DNA of 64,000 nucleotides from Lachnospiraceae bacterium (GTDB taxonomy: Bacteria > Bacillota > Clostridia > Lachnospirales > Lachnospiraceae), in assembly GCA_017411305.1 (NCBI GenBank), contig JAFQQI010000047.1:23986-87985 (forward strand). The letters are read 5' to 3'. Shown one piece after another: positions 44,664-53,457 of the stretch (its first letter is position 1; each line of letters begins with the position of its first letter). The notes below the pieces were generated by a model that worked only from the letters and a program-made list of their open reading frames with translations, was not told where the DNA came from and did not search any database. A program made the translations under genes and the position numbers.

Positions 44664-45620
44664 ATGAAAAAAAAGAAGATAATAACAGTGATTCTTCTGC
44701 TGATTTTGTTAGGATTGATGCTAATATCCTGCAGAAGGAAAGAAACGGAAGGGAAAAATAGTTATAATATACATTATGTAAACCAAGATGCTACTGCAGT
44801 ACTATATTATGAATATATGACGCAGAGTACGGAGAAGAGGGATGTTTTACAGGAGCTAATCGGAGAACTGGGAAGGATTCCGGAAAAGTTGGAATATCAA
44901 CCGCCTCTTGCCGGTAGCTTTAAAATTCTTAATTATGAAATTAAAGAAGGACAGCTGATACTGAACTTTGATGGCGGTTATAAAAAGCAGGAGCTGATTA
45001 CGGAAATACTGACAAGAGCAGCTATCGTCAGAACGCTGATGCAGGTGCCGGAGGTGCAGTATGTCTCATTTTTGGTAGACGGAGAACCTTTAACTGATGC
45101 ATCCGGTAACGTAGTTGGTGTAATGAATAAAGAAACATTTATTGATAATGCGGGAAATGAAATCAATGCATACGAAAGAGTGAAATTGGTGCTTTATTTT
45201 GCCAACGAAGAGGGGGATAAGCTAAATGCTGTGACCAGAAATGTAGTGTACAGCAGTAATTTTTCGCCTGAACGTCAAGTTGTGGAGGAAATTATTGCCG
45301 GTCCGAAGCCTCATGATATCAGCTCTGTCAAGAATAAAAAGGCTTATCCGGTTATGAATCCGGCTACTAAAATTATCAGTGTAAATATTCGCGATAATGT
45401 GTGTTATGTAAACCTTGATAGCGGATTTTTGGAGAAAACCTATGATGTTGCATCGGAAATTCCAATCTATGCGTTGGCAAATTCATTGGTGGAGCTTTCT
45501 AATGTAAATAAGGTACAGATTTCAGTGAATGGTGAAACGAATTTAAATTATACGGAAAGCATTAGCTTAGCTACTTTATTTGAAAGAAACCTTGACTTGG
45601 TGGAAACCGGAAATGAGTAA
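44664..45620 (+). CDS. GerMN-domain lipoprotein
   Basis: A 318-residue lipoprotein (signal ending LMLISC) with two GerMN-type modules, about 60-155 and 190-305, each with the ILNYEIKEGQLILNFDGGY or INIRDNVCYVNLDSGFLE kind of beta-strand pattern. GerM-like proteins act in spore germination or in cell wall matters in Firmicutes. It follows the sensor kinase by 11 bp and precedes comEC by 21 bp, as in other firmicutes where a GerMN lipoprotein accompanies a two-component pair. Confidence 0.88.
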   Translation: MKKKKIITVILLLILLGLMLISCRRKETEGKNSYNIHYVNQDATAVLYYEYMTQSTEKRDVLQELIGELGRIPEKLEYQPPLAGSFKILNYEIKEGQLILNFDGGYKKQELITEILTRAAIVRTLMQVPEVQYVSFLVDGEPLTDASGNVVGVMNKETFIDNAGNEINAYERVKLVLYFANEEGDKLNAVTRNVVYSSNFSPERQVVEEIIAGPKPHDISSVKNKKAYPVMNPATKIISVNIRDNVCYVNLDSGFLEKTYDVASEIPIYALANSLVELSNVNKVQISVNGETNLNYTESISLATLFERNLDLVETGNE

Positions 45621-45641
45621 GGAGGTGTTGTTTCAACCTAT

Positions 45642-47843
45642 ATGAGGAAAAGACCGTTAGCAATGGTCTGCCTTGTAATTATTGTTTTTTTATTTTGTTC
45701 TACAAAGATTGTGAAAACTTCTCCTCCCGATTTTTTGATATGGGAGGGGAAGCGTATTGCTGTAACAGGCGAAATTTATGCTAAAGAAACTTATTTTAAG
45801 GCAGACAAAGAGGTTTCGGTAGTCTATGTTAGGTTATCTTCTGTATTTTACGGAAGCGACCGGACAGATATTCGGTTAGGAGATTACCGGGCAATATGTT
45901 ATTTGAAAGAAAATCAGACGATGCCCAAATTAGGCAGTATCGTTCATATGACCGGAATTATGCAAGGCTTTGACAAAGCAACAAATCCGGGTCAATTCGA
46001 TGCAGAATCTTATTATCATATTTTAAAAATATCTTTTCGATTAAATCAGACAGAAATTCAACAACAATCCCACACTTACCATGAGATAAAAGAAACACTT
46101 TACAAGTTAAAATGCAGATGCTCGGAAATTTTTGATATCACTCTCGCACCGAAGGATGCATCCGTTATGAAAACTATGCTTTTGGGAGAGAAGAAAGCGG
46201 TAGACGGGGAAAGAAAAGAACTTTACCAAAAAAGTGGTATCGCACATATTTTAGCTATTTCCGGCTTGCATATTTCCTTAATCGGAATGACACTGTTTAA
46301 AGTATTACGCAGATTGGGAATACCGGTAGCAGTTTGCACTGTGGCATCAACCATACTGATACTTCTGTATGGCTGTATGACAGGCTTTCCGGTTTCTGTA
46401 ATCCGGGCAGTAGGCATGTTCGGTATTCATATGCTGGGGCGGATGTGCAGGCGGACTTATGATATGGTAACTGCAGTGGCGGTTATGGCCGTCTTAATTT
46501 TGATTGAGCAACCTTTATATTTTTATAGTGGCAGCTTTTTGCTTTCCTTTGGCTGTGCGCTTACAATTGCGCTTTTATTGCCGGCGCTTACAAAGAAACG
46601 CCTAAAAAAAGAAAAGGAACTAAACCCGTGGCTTGTCAAGTTCGCAGGAGGACTGACAGTTACGATTGGGATACTTCCTTTGCAAATGTGGTTCTTTTAT
46701 CAGATACCGCTTTATTCGGTGTTGCTTAATTTATTAATAATTCCTTTAATGAGTCTGCTACTGCCGTCAGGTATGCTGTTGCTTGTTTGTGGTATGGTTG
46801 CAAGTAATGCGTGGTATCCGGCTACAGAAGTTGTAGCAGAAGGAGTAAGATATCCGGTTGAAGGGATTTTAGCAGTTTATGATAGCGTATGCAGTATTGC
46901 AACAAAATTGCCGGGTGGACTTTGTGTGACGGGAAGGCCGGCAGTATGGAAGGTCATATGTTATTTTGGAGCTTTGCTTGCAGTAATTATCCGGCAGAAA
47001 AAACTTTCCCTGAAACAGAAATGGTTACTTGTGGGCAGTGCGGTAATACTGCTGATGTGGCCGATGCCGAAGCAGTGCAGCATTACTTTTTTAGATGTGG
47101 GACAGGGGGATTGCATTCATATTCAAAGTAAGTCGGGAAATCATTATTTGATTGACGGCGGCAGCAGCTCTGTATCAGATGTGGGTAAATATCGGATTTT
47201 GCCATATTTGAAATATCATGGTGTAAGGGAGCTTGAAGCGGTATTTATTACTCATCCTGATGAAGATCACTGTAACGGGATTAGAGAGTTGCTTTTTTTG
47301 GCATTCGGCGAAGGCATTGATATGAAAAGGCTATGTCTTCCGGATATCGGTAGCGTTGCAAGAACAGAAGCGTATGAAGAACTGGTAGCAGCTGCTGAAA
47401 AGGCGGGGATTCCGATATCCTATTTTTCGGAAGGAATGTCACTGCAGGATGATGAGCTTTATTTGAAATGTTTGCATCCGGAAAAGGGATATATAAGTAA
47501 GAATGAAAATGCTTATTCACTTGTTTTTCTGATGAAATATGAATCCTTTGAAGCTTTGTTTACAGGAGATGTGGAAGGGGAAGGAGAGGAAGAGCTGATA
47601 CATGTACTGCAGAAAGAAGTACAGGCGCCCATCGATGTGCTTAAGGTAGCGCATCATGGTTCAAGATACTCTACATCAGAAGAATTTTTATCTTTAACTC
47701 ATCCGAAAGTGTCAGTGATTTCCTGCGGGGAGAATAATTCTTATGGACATCCCCATAGGGAAACCTTAGAGCGGCTTGCGGCATTCAATAGTCAGGTACT
47801 GGTAACAAGTGATAATGGAGCTGTTACTTTGAAATTACCATAA
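45642..47843 (+). CDS. comEC: DNA internalisation channel ComEC/Rec2
   Basis: Membrane channel for single-stranded DNA uptake. The 733-residue protein has an N-terminal DUF4131-type domain (about 1-180), a Competence transmembrane domain (about 195-460, GIAHILAISGLHISLIGM start) and a C-terminal metallo-beta-lactamase domain (from about 480) with LDVGQGDCIHI, ITHPDEDHCNG and KVAHHGSRYSTS, the metal-binding motifs. All three domains are intact. AAGGAGG precedes the ATG. Array B lies downstream. Confidence 0.96.
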   Translation: MRKRPLAMVCLVIIVFLFCSTKIVKTSPPDFLIWEGKRIAVTGEIYAKETYFKADKEVSVVYVRLSSVFYGSDRTDIRLGDYRAICYLKENQTMPKLGSIVHMTGIMQGFDKATNPGQFDAESYYHILKISFRLNQTEIQQQSHTYHEIKETLYKLKCRCSEIFDITLAPKDASVMKTMLLGEKKAVDGERKELYQKSGIAHILAISGLHISLIGMTLFKVLRRLGIPVAVCTVASTILILLYGCMTGFPVSVIRAVGMFGIHMLGRMCRRTYDMVTAVAVMAVLILIEQPLYFYSGSFLLSFGCALTIALLLPALTKKRLKKEKELNPWLVKFAGGLTVTIGILPLQMWFFYQIPLYSVLLNLLIIPLMSLLLPSGMLLLVCGMVASNAWYPATEVVAEGVRYPVEGILAVYDSVCSIATKLPGGLCVTGRPAVWKVICYFGALLAVIIRQKKLSLKQKWLLVGSAVILLMWPMPKQCSITFLDVGQGDCIHIQSKSGNHYLIDGGSSSVSDVGKYRILPYLKYHGVRELEAVFITHPDEDHCNGIRELLFLAFGEGIDMKRLCLPDIGSVARTEAYEELVAAAEKAGIPISYFSEGMSLQDDELYLKCLHPEKGYISKNENAYSLVFLMKYESFEALFTGDVEGEGEEELIHVLQKEVQAPIDVLKVAHHGSRYSTSEEFLSLTHPKVSVISCGENNSYGHPHRETLERLAAFNSQVLVTSDNGAVTLKLP

Positions 47844-47862
47844 AAGACATAAAAAGTGAAAA

Positions 47863-48100
47863 AAGCGGACGGTAAAGAGAAGTCGCGTCCGCTTAAAAGT
47901 ACAAAAGTTATAAGAAGCGGACGGCAAAGAGAAGCCGCGTCCGCTTAAAAGTACAAAAGTCATAAGAAGCGGACGGTAAAGAGAAGTTGCATCCGCTTAA
48001 AAGTACAAAAGTTATAAGAAGCGGACGATGAAGAGAATTTACATCCGCTTAGAAGAGTAAAGCGGGTAAGAAGCGGACAACAAAAGAAAACGCGATCCGC
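47863..48100. repeat. Tandem array B, 52-bp units with GCGGA-N18-TCCGC palindrome
   Basis: Five palindromes with GCGGA at 47865, 47917, 47969, 48021 and 48073, exactly 52 bp apart. Each has TCCGC 18 nt after the left arm; the stem extends to AAGCGGAC/GTCCGCTT in the first units. The 24-bp spacers are nearly identical in units 1-3 and diverge towards the right end. Inner triplets GGT/GTC in unit 1 become GGC/GCC in unit 2, keeping base pairing. The array begins 20 bp after the comEC stop and fills most of the 340-bp gap before the next gene. Confidence 0.92.
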
Positions 48101-48183
48101 TTAAAAGTATGAAGAACACAGAAGAGAGGACTTATGATATAGGTAAATAGAAAATTATATAAAAACTAGAAGGAGGAAATAAT

Positions 48184-48975
48184 ATGCATCATTTTGAAGC
48201 GGCATTACGTGAAGAAGTATCAGCGTTAAAGAAACTTAAAGTCAGTGTAAGCAGGAGATTGGAAAAAGCATCGAAAGGATCATTGCGCATCTCCGGTAAA
48301 AGAGGTAAATATGAATGTTATGTGAAAAAAGAAGGAGATAAGAAAAACGGACAATATTTAAAAAAATCAGAAATCGCAACAGCGAAAGCATTAGCACAGA
48401 GAGATTATGACAGAGAACTTTTACAGACAGTGGAAAGAAGAATCAAAATTATCGAAAAATTTTTGAAAGGATATCATGAAACAAGTTTAAAACGATTGTA
48501 TGGAAAAACCCATCCGTTTCGGCGAAAAATAATTGAAGTGGCAGAAATCTCAGATGAGGAATATGTGAAAAGATGGGAAAATTTAAATTATGCACCTATG
48601 CCATTTTCAGAGGGAACGCCGGAATATTATACAGAGAAAGGAGAACGTGTGCGCTCTAAATCAGAAAAAATAATTGCAGATAAACTGTTTCTTCTTGGAA
48701 TTCCGTATCGATATGAATATCCTCTTATAGTGGGCGACGTGGAGAAAAGACCGGATTTTACAATCTTGAAGATGCCTACCCGAGAAGTAGTTTATTTGGA
48801 ACATTTCGGAAGAATGGATGATATGACTTATGTAGAGAATAATGTCCGTAAGCTACAAATGTATGAGAACAATGGAATATATATTGGTGTGAATTTGTTT
48901 ATTACATTTGAAACAGCAACAAAACCATTAAACACTAAGGAATTGGATAAAATGCTTCAATGTATTTTCCTGTAA
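48184..48975 (+). CDS. Hypothetical protein with PD-(D/E)XK nuclease-like C-terminus
   Basis: A 263-residue protein I do not recognise as a named family. The N-terminal half (about 1-110) is highly basic and helical. The C-terminal half has a restriction-endonuclease-like pattern: GERVRSKSEKIIADKL (Glu at about 162), then RPDFTIL (Asp at about 191), then a strand VVYLEHFGRMDD (Glu at about 205), as in solitary nuclease-like genes. AAGGAGG precedes the ATG and the gene directly follows array B. The codon use is AT-rich and Lys-rich compared with neighbours. Confidence 0.65.
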   Translation: MHHFEAALREEVSALKKLKVSVSRRLEKASKGSLRISGKRGKYECYVKKEGDKKNGQYLKKSEIATAKALAQRDYDRELLQTVERRIKIIEKFLKGYHETSLKRLYGKTHPFRRKIIEVAEISDEEYVKRWENLNYAPMPFSEGTPEYYTEKGERVRSKSEKIIADKLFLLGIPYRYEYPLIVGDVEKRPDFTILKMPTREVVYLEHFGRMDDMTYVENNVRKLQMYENNGIYIGVNLFITFETATKPLNTKELDKMLQCIFL

Positions 48976-49147
48976 AAGCAAAGGTGACTAAAAATATACA
49001 GTTAAGCAAGAAAGCGATTGCCATTATAAACATTATCATCTAAAATAATAGATGTAAGCATGCCGGAAGGGAAGCAAACCGGAAATGCAAGATACAAAAT
49101 GCAAGATGCAGAAATGCAGAATATGGAAATAAAGAGGGATAGGAATC

Positions 49148-51196
49148 ATGGTTACGTGGTTTTACTTTATTATATTCGTCTTATCTTTAATAATGCTTAT
49201 CAGGGTTTTGGTCACCAATAAGAAGGTAGATACCCTGATTTTGGTAGGGATTGGTTTACTTGTCATAAATTGTTTGGGCAGATATTTGCTTGCTTCTTCG
49301 AAAACCTTGGAGGTAGCAATTCTGGCAAACAAAGTCATTTATGTGGGTGCGTGTTACCTCCCGATAATCATGTTGCTTTTTCTGGGAAAGTTATGTAATA
49401 TTCATATTCACAAAATATGGATTGCATTATTAACACTGGGTTCGTCTATTGTTATGGGAGGAGCCCTTACCATCGGTAAAATGGAAATATACTATAAGAA
49501 TGCAGAGCTGGCATTTGGAGATGGTTACAGCTACCTTATCAAGACCTATGGTCCCCTCCATAAATTACATATTGTCATGACATTCATATATATGGCAATA
49601 ATGATAAGCTTTGTTATTTATGCTATCCGGCACAGAAAAGAAATATCAACCCGCACGGTAGTTACTATCAGCGGAATTGGGTTAGTAGTATTTTTCACTT
49701 ATCTGATTGAGCGTATCAGTGGCAGTAGTATCAGCTTTTTGGCAATAGGGTATTTAATAGGAATTGCTTTTTTAACCAAATATTTTGAACGAATTAATAT
49801 GTACGACATGTCTGCTAATATTTCTAATTCCTTAGAAAGAATGAGCAGATGCGGCTATTTGGCATTCGATAATAAGTATCGGTATATCAGTGCAAATACC
49901 TTTATTAAAGAGCTGTTTCCGGAAATAGAAACATGGATTGTTGATGAAGAAGTTCCGGTTTCTGACAGCTATTTTTATAAGGTGGTTGTTGAGTATCTGA
50001 AAGAATGGAACGGTCAGGAGAATATTAATAAAATTATTAATATTAATAAGGATTATTATAAACTGAGTATCCGACGTATTACATATGGTACAAAAGGAAA
50101 AAACGGATATTTACTGGAATTTAATGATTGTACCATGGAAAAGAAGTATTCAGATGCCGTAGAAAATTACGGTGAGGCCATGGAACGTGATGTAACAGAA
50201 AAAACAAGAGCTTTACAAGATGAGCAGAAGAAGACAAAGAATCTTTATTTACAGACGGTTACAGCACTAAGCGAAGCGGTAGATGCTAAAGATCGGTATA
50301 CCAGCGGTCATTCTAAGCGCGTTGCGGAATACTCCCGTCGGATAGCAGAGCGTCTGGGAAAGAGTACAGAGGAACAGGAAGAAATATATCGTGCCGGACT
50401 TTTACATGATATCGGTAAAATCCGAATTCCTGTTGAAATTATTAATAAAACCGGAAAGCTTACAGATGAAGAGTATGATATTATCAGAATTCATCCGATA
50501 ACAGGATATCATATATTACGAGGAATTGCCGGGGATAATGTAATAGCAACCGGTGCTAAATATCATCATGAACGATATGATGGTAACGGATATCCTAACG
50601 GGTTGGCAGGAAACGAAATACCTGAGGTGGCAAGGATTTTGGGAGTGGCCGATTCCTACGATGCTATGACCAGTAACCGTAGCTATCGTGACGGATTACA
50701 ACGGGAAATCGTGCGTGGAGAAATCGAAAAAGGAAAAGGAACCCAGTTTGATCCTAAGGTGGCAGATATTATGCTGCAAATGATTGACGAGGATAAAGAA
50801 TACAACATGCGGCAAAATGATACCATGAGGCGTAAAATCCTGGTGGTTGATGATGAAATGATTAACCGGGCAATTATTACACGGATTATGAAGGATGAAC
50901 CCAGATATGAAATCGTATCATCAGAGAGTGGTAGTGAAGCACTTGCTTTATTAGATCAACAAAGATTTGATTTGATTATGCTTGACTATATGATGCCGGA
51001 GATGGACGGACTGGAAACTTTAAGGCGAATCAGGGAAAAATTCACAACGCCTGTTGTACTGATGACTAGTGATAAGACATTGGATACGTCCAAAGAATTT
51101 GCAAAACTGGGATGCGATGATTATGTTACAAAACCGTTTTTACCGATGATATTAAAGGAAATTATCCACAATATGACAGAGCGGACAGAAATATAA
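49148..51196 (+). CDS. 7TM sensor, PAS-like, HD-GYP phosphodiesterase and receiver protein
   Basis: A 682-residue signalling protein. The N-terminus has about seven transmembrane segments (1-215) like 7TM histidine-kinase sensors, then a PAS-like region (about 225-335), a short coiled coil, and an HD-GYP domain with the HD pair at His420-Asp421 (LLHDIGKIRIP) and HHERYDGNGYPNGLAG, predicted to cleave cyclic di-GMP. A receiver domain follows at the C-terminus with phospho-acceptor Asp613 in LIMLDYMMP and VTKPF. The receiver after the output domain is the reverse of the common order. No cyclase is nearby. Confidence 0.9.
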   Translation: MVTWFYFIIFVLSLIMLIRVLVTNKKVDTLILVGIGLLVINCLGRYLLASSKTLEVAILANKVIYVGACYLPIIMLLFLGKLCNIHIHKIWIALLTLGSSIVMGGALTIGKMEIYYKNAELAFGDGYSYLIKTYGPLHKLHIVMTFIYMAIMISFVIYAIRHRKEISTRTVVTISGIGLVVFFTYLIERISGSSISFLAIGYLIGIAFLTKYFERINMYDMSANISNSLERMSRCGYLAFDNKYRYISANTFIKELFPEIETWIVDEEVPVSDSYFYKVVVEYLKEWNGQENINKIININKDYYKLSIRRITYGTKGKNGYLLEFNDCTMEKKYSDAVENYGEAMERDVTEKTRALQDEQKKTKNLYLQTVTALSEAVDAKDRYTSGHSKRVAEYSRRIAERLGKSTEEQEEIYRAGLLHDIGKIRIPVEIINKTGKLTDEEYDIIRIHPITGYHILRGIAGDNVIATGAKYHHERYDGNGYPNGLAGNEIPEVARILGVADSYDAMTSNRSYRDGLQREIVRGEIEKGKGTQFDPKVADIMLQMIDEDKEYNMRQNDTMRRKILVVDDEMINRAIITRIMKDEPRYEIVSSESGSEALALLDQQRFDLIMLDYMMPEMDGLETLRRIREKFTTPVVLMTSDKTLDTSKEFAKLGCDDYVTKPFLPMILKEIIHNMTERTEI

Positions 51197-51200
51197 AAGT

Positions 51201-52175
51201 ATGCAGCGATTAAACGAAGACATTAAGACGGGACAATTGAAGAATCTTTATCTGCTTTATGGGGAAGAAGCATATCTGCGCAGACAGTACCGCGACAGGT
51301 TGAAGAAGGCAATTATCGGTGATGATACCATGAACTATCATTATTTTGAAGGGAAGGATATTTCTCTGGGAGAAATCATTGACCTCGCGGAAACCATGCC
51401 TTTTTTTGCGGAAAAACGGTTAATTGTGCTGGAAAACAGCGGGCTGTTTAAAAGCGGCGGCGAGGCTCTTGCAGAGTATATATCGGGACAGGCAGAAACT
51501 ACCACTTTTTTACTGGTAGAAGCTGAGGTGGATAAGCGCAGTAAGCTTTATAAAGCAGTGCAAGCAAAAGGAACTGTTGCAGAATTTGCCGTGCAGGATG
51601 AAGCTACTTTAAAACGCTGGATTCTGGGAATGATGAAAAAGGAAGGAAAACAGATTTCATCTGCAACCTTGGAGTTCTTTTTGGAAAAAACAGGAACAGA
51701 CATGGAGAATATCCGCAAAGAGGCAGAGAAGCTTTTCTGCTACTGCATGGACAAAGATATTATTACAGCTGAGGATATCGAAGAGATTTGTACGAAGCAG
51801 TTGAGTAGTCATATTTTTGATATGGTTTCAGCGATTGCAGATAAAAAGCAACAGAAAGCACTGGAGCTTTATTATGAACTGTTGGCACTGAAAGAGCCGC
51901 CTATGAGGATTCTTTTTTTGATTGCCCGGCAGTTTAATCTGCTAATGCAGGTCAGAGAGTTGAAAGGAAAAGGTTTTCAGAATAAAGCAATCGGGGAAAA
52001 AGTGGGTCTTCCCGGATTTATTGCAGGAAAATATATGGCACAATGCTCCCGCTTTAGCAAAGAAGAGCTTAGGCAAGCGGTAGAAGCCTGTGTGGAAGCA
52101 GAAGAAGCAATTAAAACCGGTAAGATGAATGATAACATGAGCGTAGAGCTTTTGATTATCAAATATAGTAGCTAG
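51201..52175 (+). CDS. holA: DNA polymerase III subunit delta
   Basis: Clamp-loader subunit that opens the sliding clamp. The 324-residue protein has the HolA opening LYLLYGEEAYLRRQYRDRLK, the ETMPFFAEKRLIVLEN segment and the C-terminal helical domain around LKEPPMRILFLIARQFNLLMQVRELK. It begins 4 bp after the HD-GYP gene, so it is probably cotranscribed with it. Confidence 0.93.
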   Translation: MQRLNEDIKTGQLKNLYLLYGEEAYLRRQYRDRLKKAIIGDDTMNYHYFEGKDISLGEIIDLAETMPFFAEKRLIVLENSGLFKSGGEALAEYISGQAETTTFLLVEAEVDKRSKLYKAVQAKGTVAEFAVQDEATLKRWILGMMKKEGKQISSATLEFFLEKTGTDMENIRKEAEKLFCYCMDKDIITAEDIEEICTKQLSSHIFDMVSAIADKKQQKALELYYELLALKEPPMRILFLIARQFNLLMQVRELKGKGFQNKAIGEKVGLPGFIAGKYMAQCSRFSKEELRQAVEACVEAEEAIKTGKMNDNMSVELLIIKYSS

Positions 52176-52184
52176 AGGGACTAA

Positions 52185-52676
52185 ATGATGTCAAGGAGCA
52201 GATTAACAACATTATGCTATATCGAGAAGGATGATTGCTATCTGATGATGCACAGGATATCCAAGAAAAATGATATTAATAAGGATAAGTGGATAGGTAT
52301 CGGCGGACATTTTGAGGAAGATGAAAGCCCGGAAGAATGTTTGCTCCGGGAGGCGAAAGAGGAGACAGGACTGACACTTACTTCCTATCAATTTCGGGGA
52401 ATTGTAACCTTTGACTGTGAAGATTATCCTACAGAATATATGTGTCTGTATACTGCTGATGGTTATGAAGGAGTCATGACAGAATGCACGGAAGGGAAAC
52501 TGGAATGGGTGCCTAAAAAACAAATTCCGGAACTTAATTTATGGAAAGGCGACTTAATTTTCTTTGATTTACTAGAGAAGGAAGAACCATTTTTTTCTTT
52601 AAAACTTTGCTATTATAAAGACGGAACCCTTTACAGGGCAGTACTAAACGGTGAAGAATTGGAGAATGTGCTTTGA
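52185..52676 (+). CDS. NUDIX hydrolase (8-oxo-dGTP diphosphatase-like)
   Basis: A 163-residue pyrophosphohydrolase. The NUDIX box G-x5-E-x7-REUXEEXGU is intact at about residues 42-64 (GHFEEDESPEECLLREAKEETGL). The family opening TTLCYIEKDDCYLMMHR and LEWVPKKQI are typical of MutT-like housecleaning enzymes. The stop codon lies within the downstream terminator. Confidence 0.92.
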   Translation: MMSRSRLTTLCYIEKDDCYLMMHRISKKNDINKDKWIGIGGHFEEDESPEECLLREAKEETGLTLTSYQFRGIVTFDCEDYPTEYMCLYTADGYEGVMTECTEGKLEWVPKKQIPELNLWKGDLIFFDLLEKEEPFFSLKLCYYKDGTLYRAVLNGEELENVL

Positions 52677-52694
52677 TGTGCACATTCTCTTTTT
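52662..52694 (+). terminator. Intrinsic terminator overlapping the NUDIX stop
   Basis: GAGAATGTG (52662-52670) pairs with CACATTCTC (52681-52689), followed by a T run. It separates the holA/NUDIX unit from the metal operon. Confidence 0.82.
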
Positions 52695-52704
52695 AATATC
52701 AGTA

Positions 52705-52759
52705 TTGACATATCAATAAATAGTGATATAATGAACATATGAATAATTGTTCATATGTT
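52705..52759 (+). promoter_or_regulatory. Promoter and palindromic operator of the metal-efflux operon
   Basis: Consensus TTGACA (52705-52710), 16-bp spacer, TATAAT (52727-52732), immediately followed by a perfect palindrome AACATATGAA-N6-TTCATATGTT (52734-52759). The palindrome matches the ATATGAAYAA-type operators bound by ArsR/SmtB/CadC repressors, and the first gene of the operon encodes such a protein. Binding would block the start of transcription until metal is bound. Confidence 0.9.
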
Positions 52760-52807
52760 TCAAACGTGAGAAGAATGTTAGGAAATAGGACAGGGAAAGG
52801 AGCAGAT

Positions 52808-53173
52808 ATGAAGCAGACAGATGACAGAATTGAGCAGTGTGCATATATTCATGTGCATGAGGAAATTGTGAAGCAGGTGAATAAAGAGATTCCTGATGAA
52901 GAGAAGCTTTATGACCTTGCTGATTTTTTTAAGGTATTTGCCGATTCTACCAGAATCAAAATTTTATATGTGCTTCTTTGTTCAGAGATGTGTGTATGTG
53001 ACTTGGCACAGATTTTAAATATGACACAATCGGCGATTTCCCATCAGCTGCGGATTCTAAAGCAGATGGATCTGGTCAGAAACCGAAGAGAAGGAAAGAC
53101 AATTTTTTATTCTTTGGCAGACGATCACATCAAGGCTATCTTAAATCAGGGTATGGAGCATATTAATGAATAA
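52808..53173 (+). CDS. ArsR/SmtB-family metal-sensing repressor (CadC-like)
   Basis: A 121-residue winged-helix repressor with the order typical of CadC: an N-terminal extension with Cys and His residues (EQCAYIHVHEE), then the recognition helix pair. Cys62 and Cys64 in EMCVCDLA match the metal-binding cysteines of CadC (Cd/Pb/Zn sensor). ATG 52808 follows AAAGGAG; a longer frame from 52739 would begin in the operator. It heads an operon with a metal-binding protein and a P-type ATPase. Confidence 0.93.
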   Translation: MKQTDDRIEQCAYIHVHEEIVKQVNKEIPDEEKLYDLADFFKVFADSTRIKILYVLLCSEMCVCDLAQILNMTQSAISHQLRILKQMDLVRNRREGKTIFYSLADDHIKAILNQGMEHINE

Positions 53174-53195
53174 ATCAAGAAAGTGAGGAATCAGA

Positions 53196-53417
53196 ATGAA
53201 AAAGACTTATATTTTGGAAGATTTGGATTGTGCACATTGTGCAGCAAAAATTGAAGAGGCAGTAGGAAAGCTTGAAGGCGTCAGCAAAAGCACCGTTACA
53301 CTTTTGACCCAGAAGCTGGTGATTGAAGTAGAGGATGATAAGGCCAAATCCATTTACAAAGATATTGAGAAGATTGTAAAGAAATTTGAGCCTGATGTGG
53401 AAGTAATTGAAAAATAA
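53196..53417 (+). CDS. Heavy-metal-associated domain protein
   Basis: A 73-residue single HMA domain with the metal-binding C-x-x-C (DCAHCAAKIEEAV) and the ferredoxin-like beta-alpha-beta-beta-alpha-beta pattern. As a free small protein it could pass metal to the P-type ATPase encoded 40 bp downstream. The Cd/Zn-type neighbour suggests zinc, cadmium or lead. Confidence 0.92.
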   Translation: MKKTYILEDLDCAHCAAKIEEAVGKLEGVSKSTVTLLTQKLVIEVEDDKAKSIYKDIEKIVKKFEPDVEVIEK

Positions 53418-53457
53418 TTGTAGGGAAATGCGAAAACAGATAACGGAGCTGTAAATT

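Noticed and set aside
47863-48975. Type III toxin-antitoxin (repeat RNA antitoxin with downstream toxin)
   Set aside because: The downstream proteins of the three arrays are unrelated (119-residue hypothetical, PD-(D/E)XK-like, CsoR) and none resembles ToxN. Repeats of 52-53 bp are also longer than known ToxI units.
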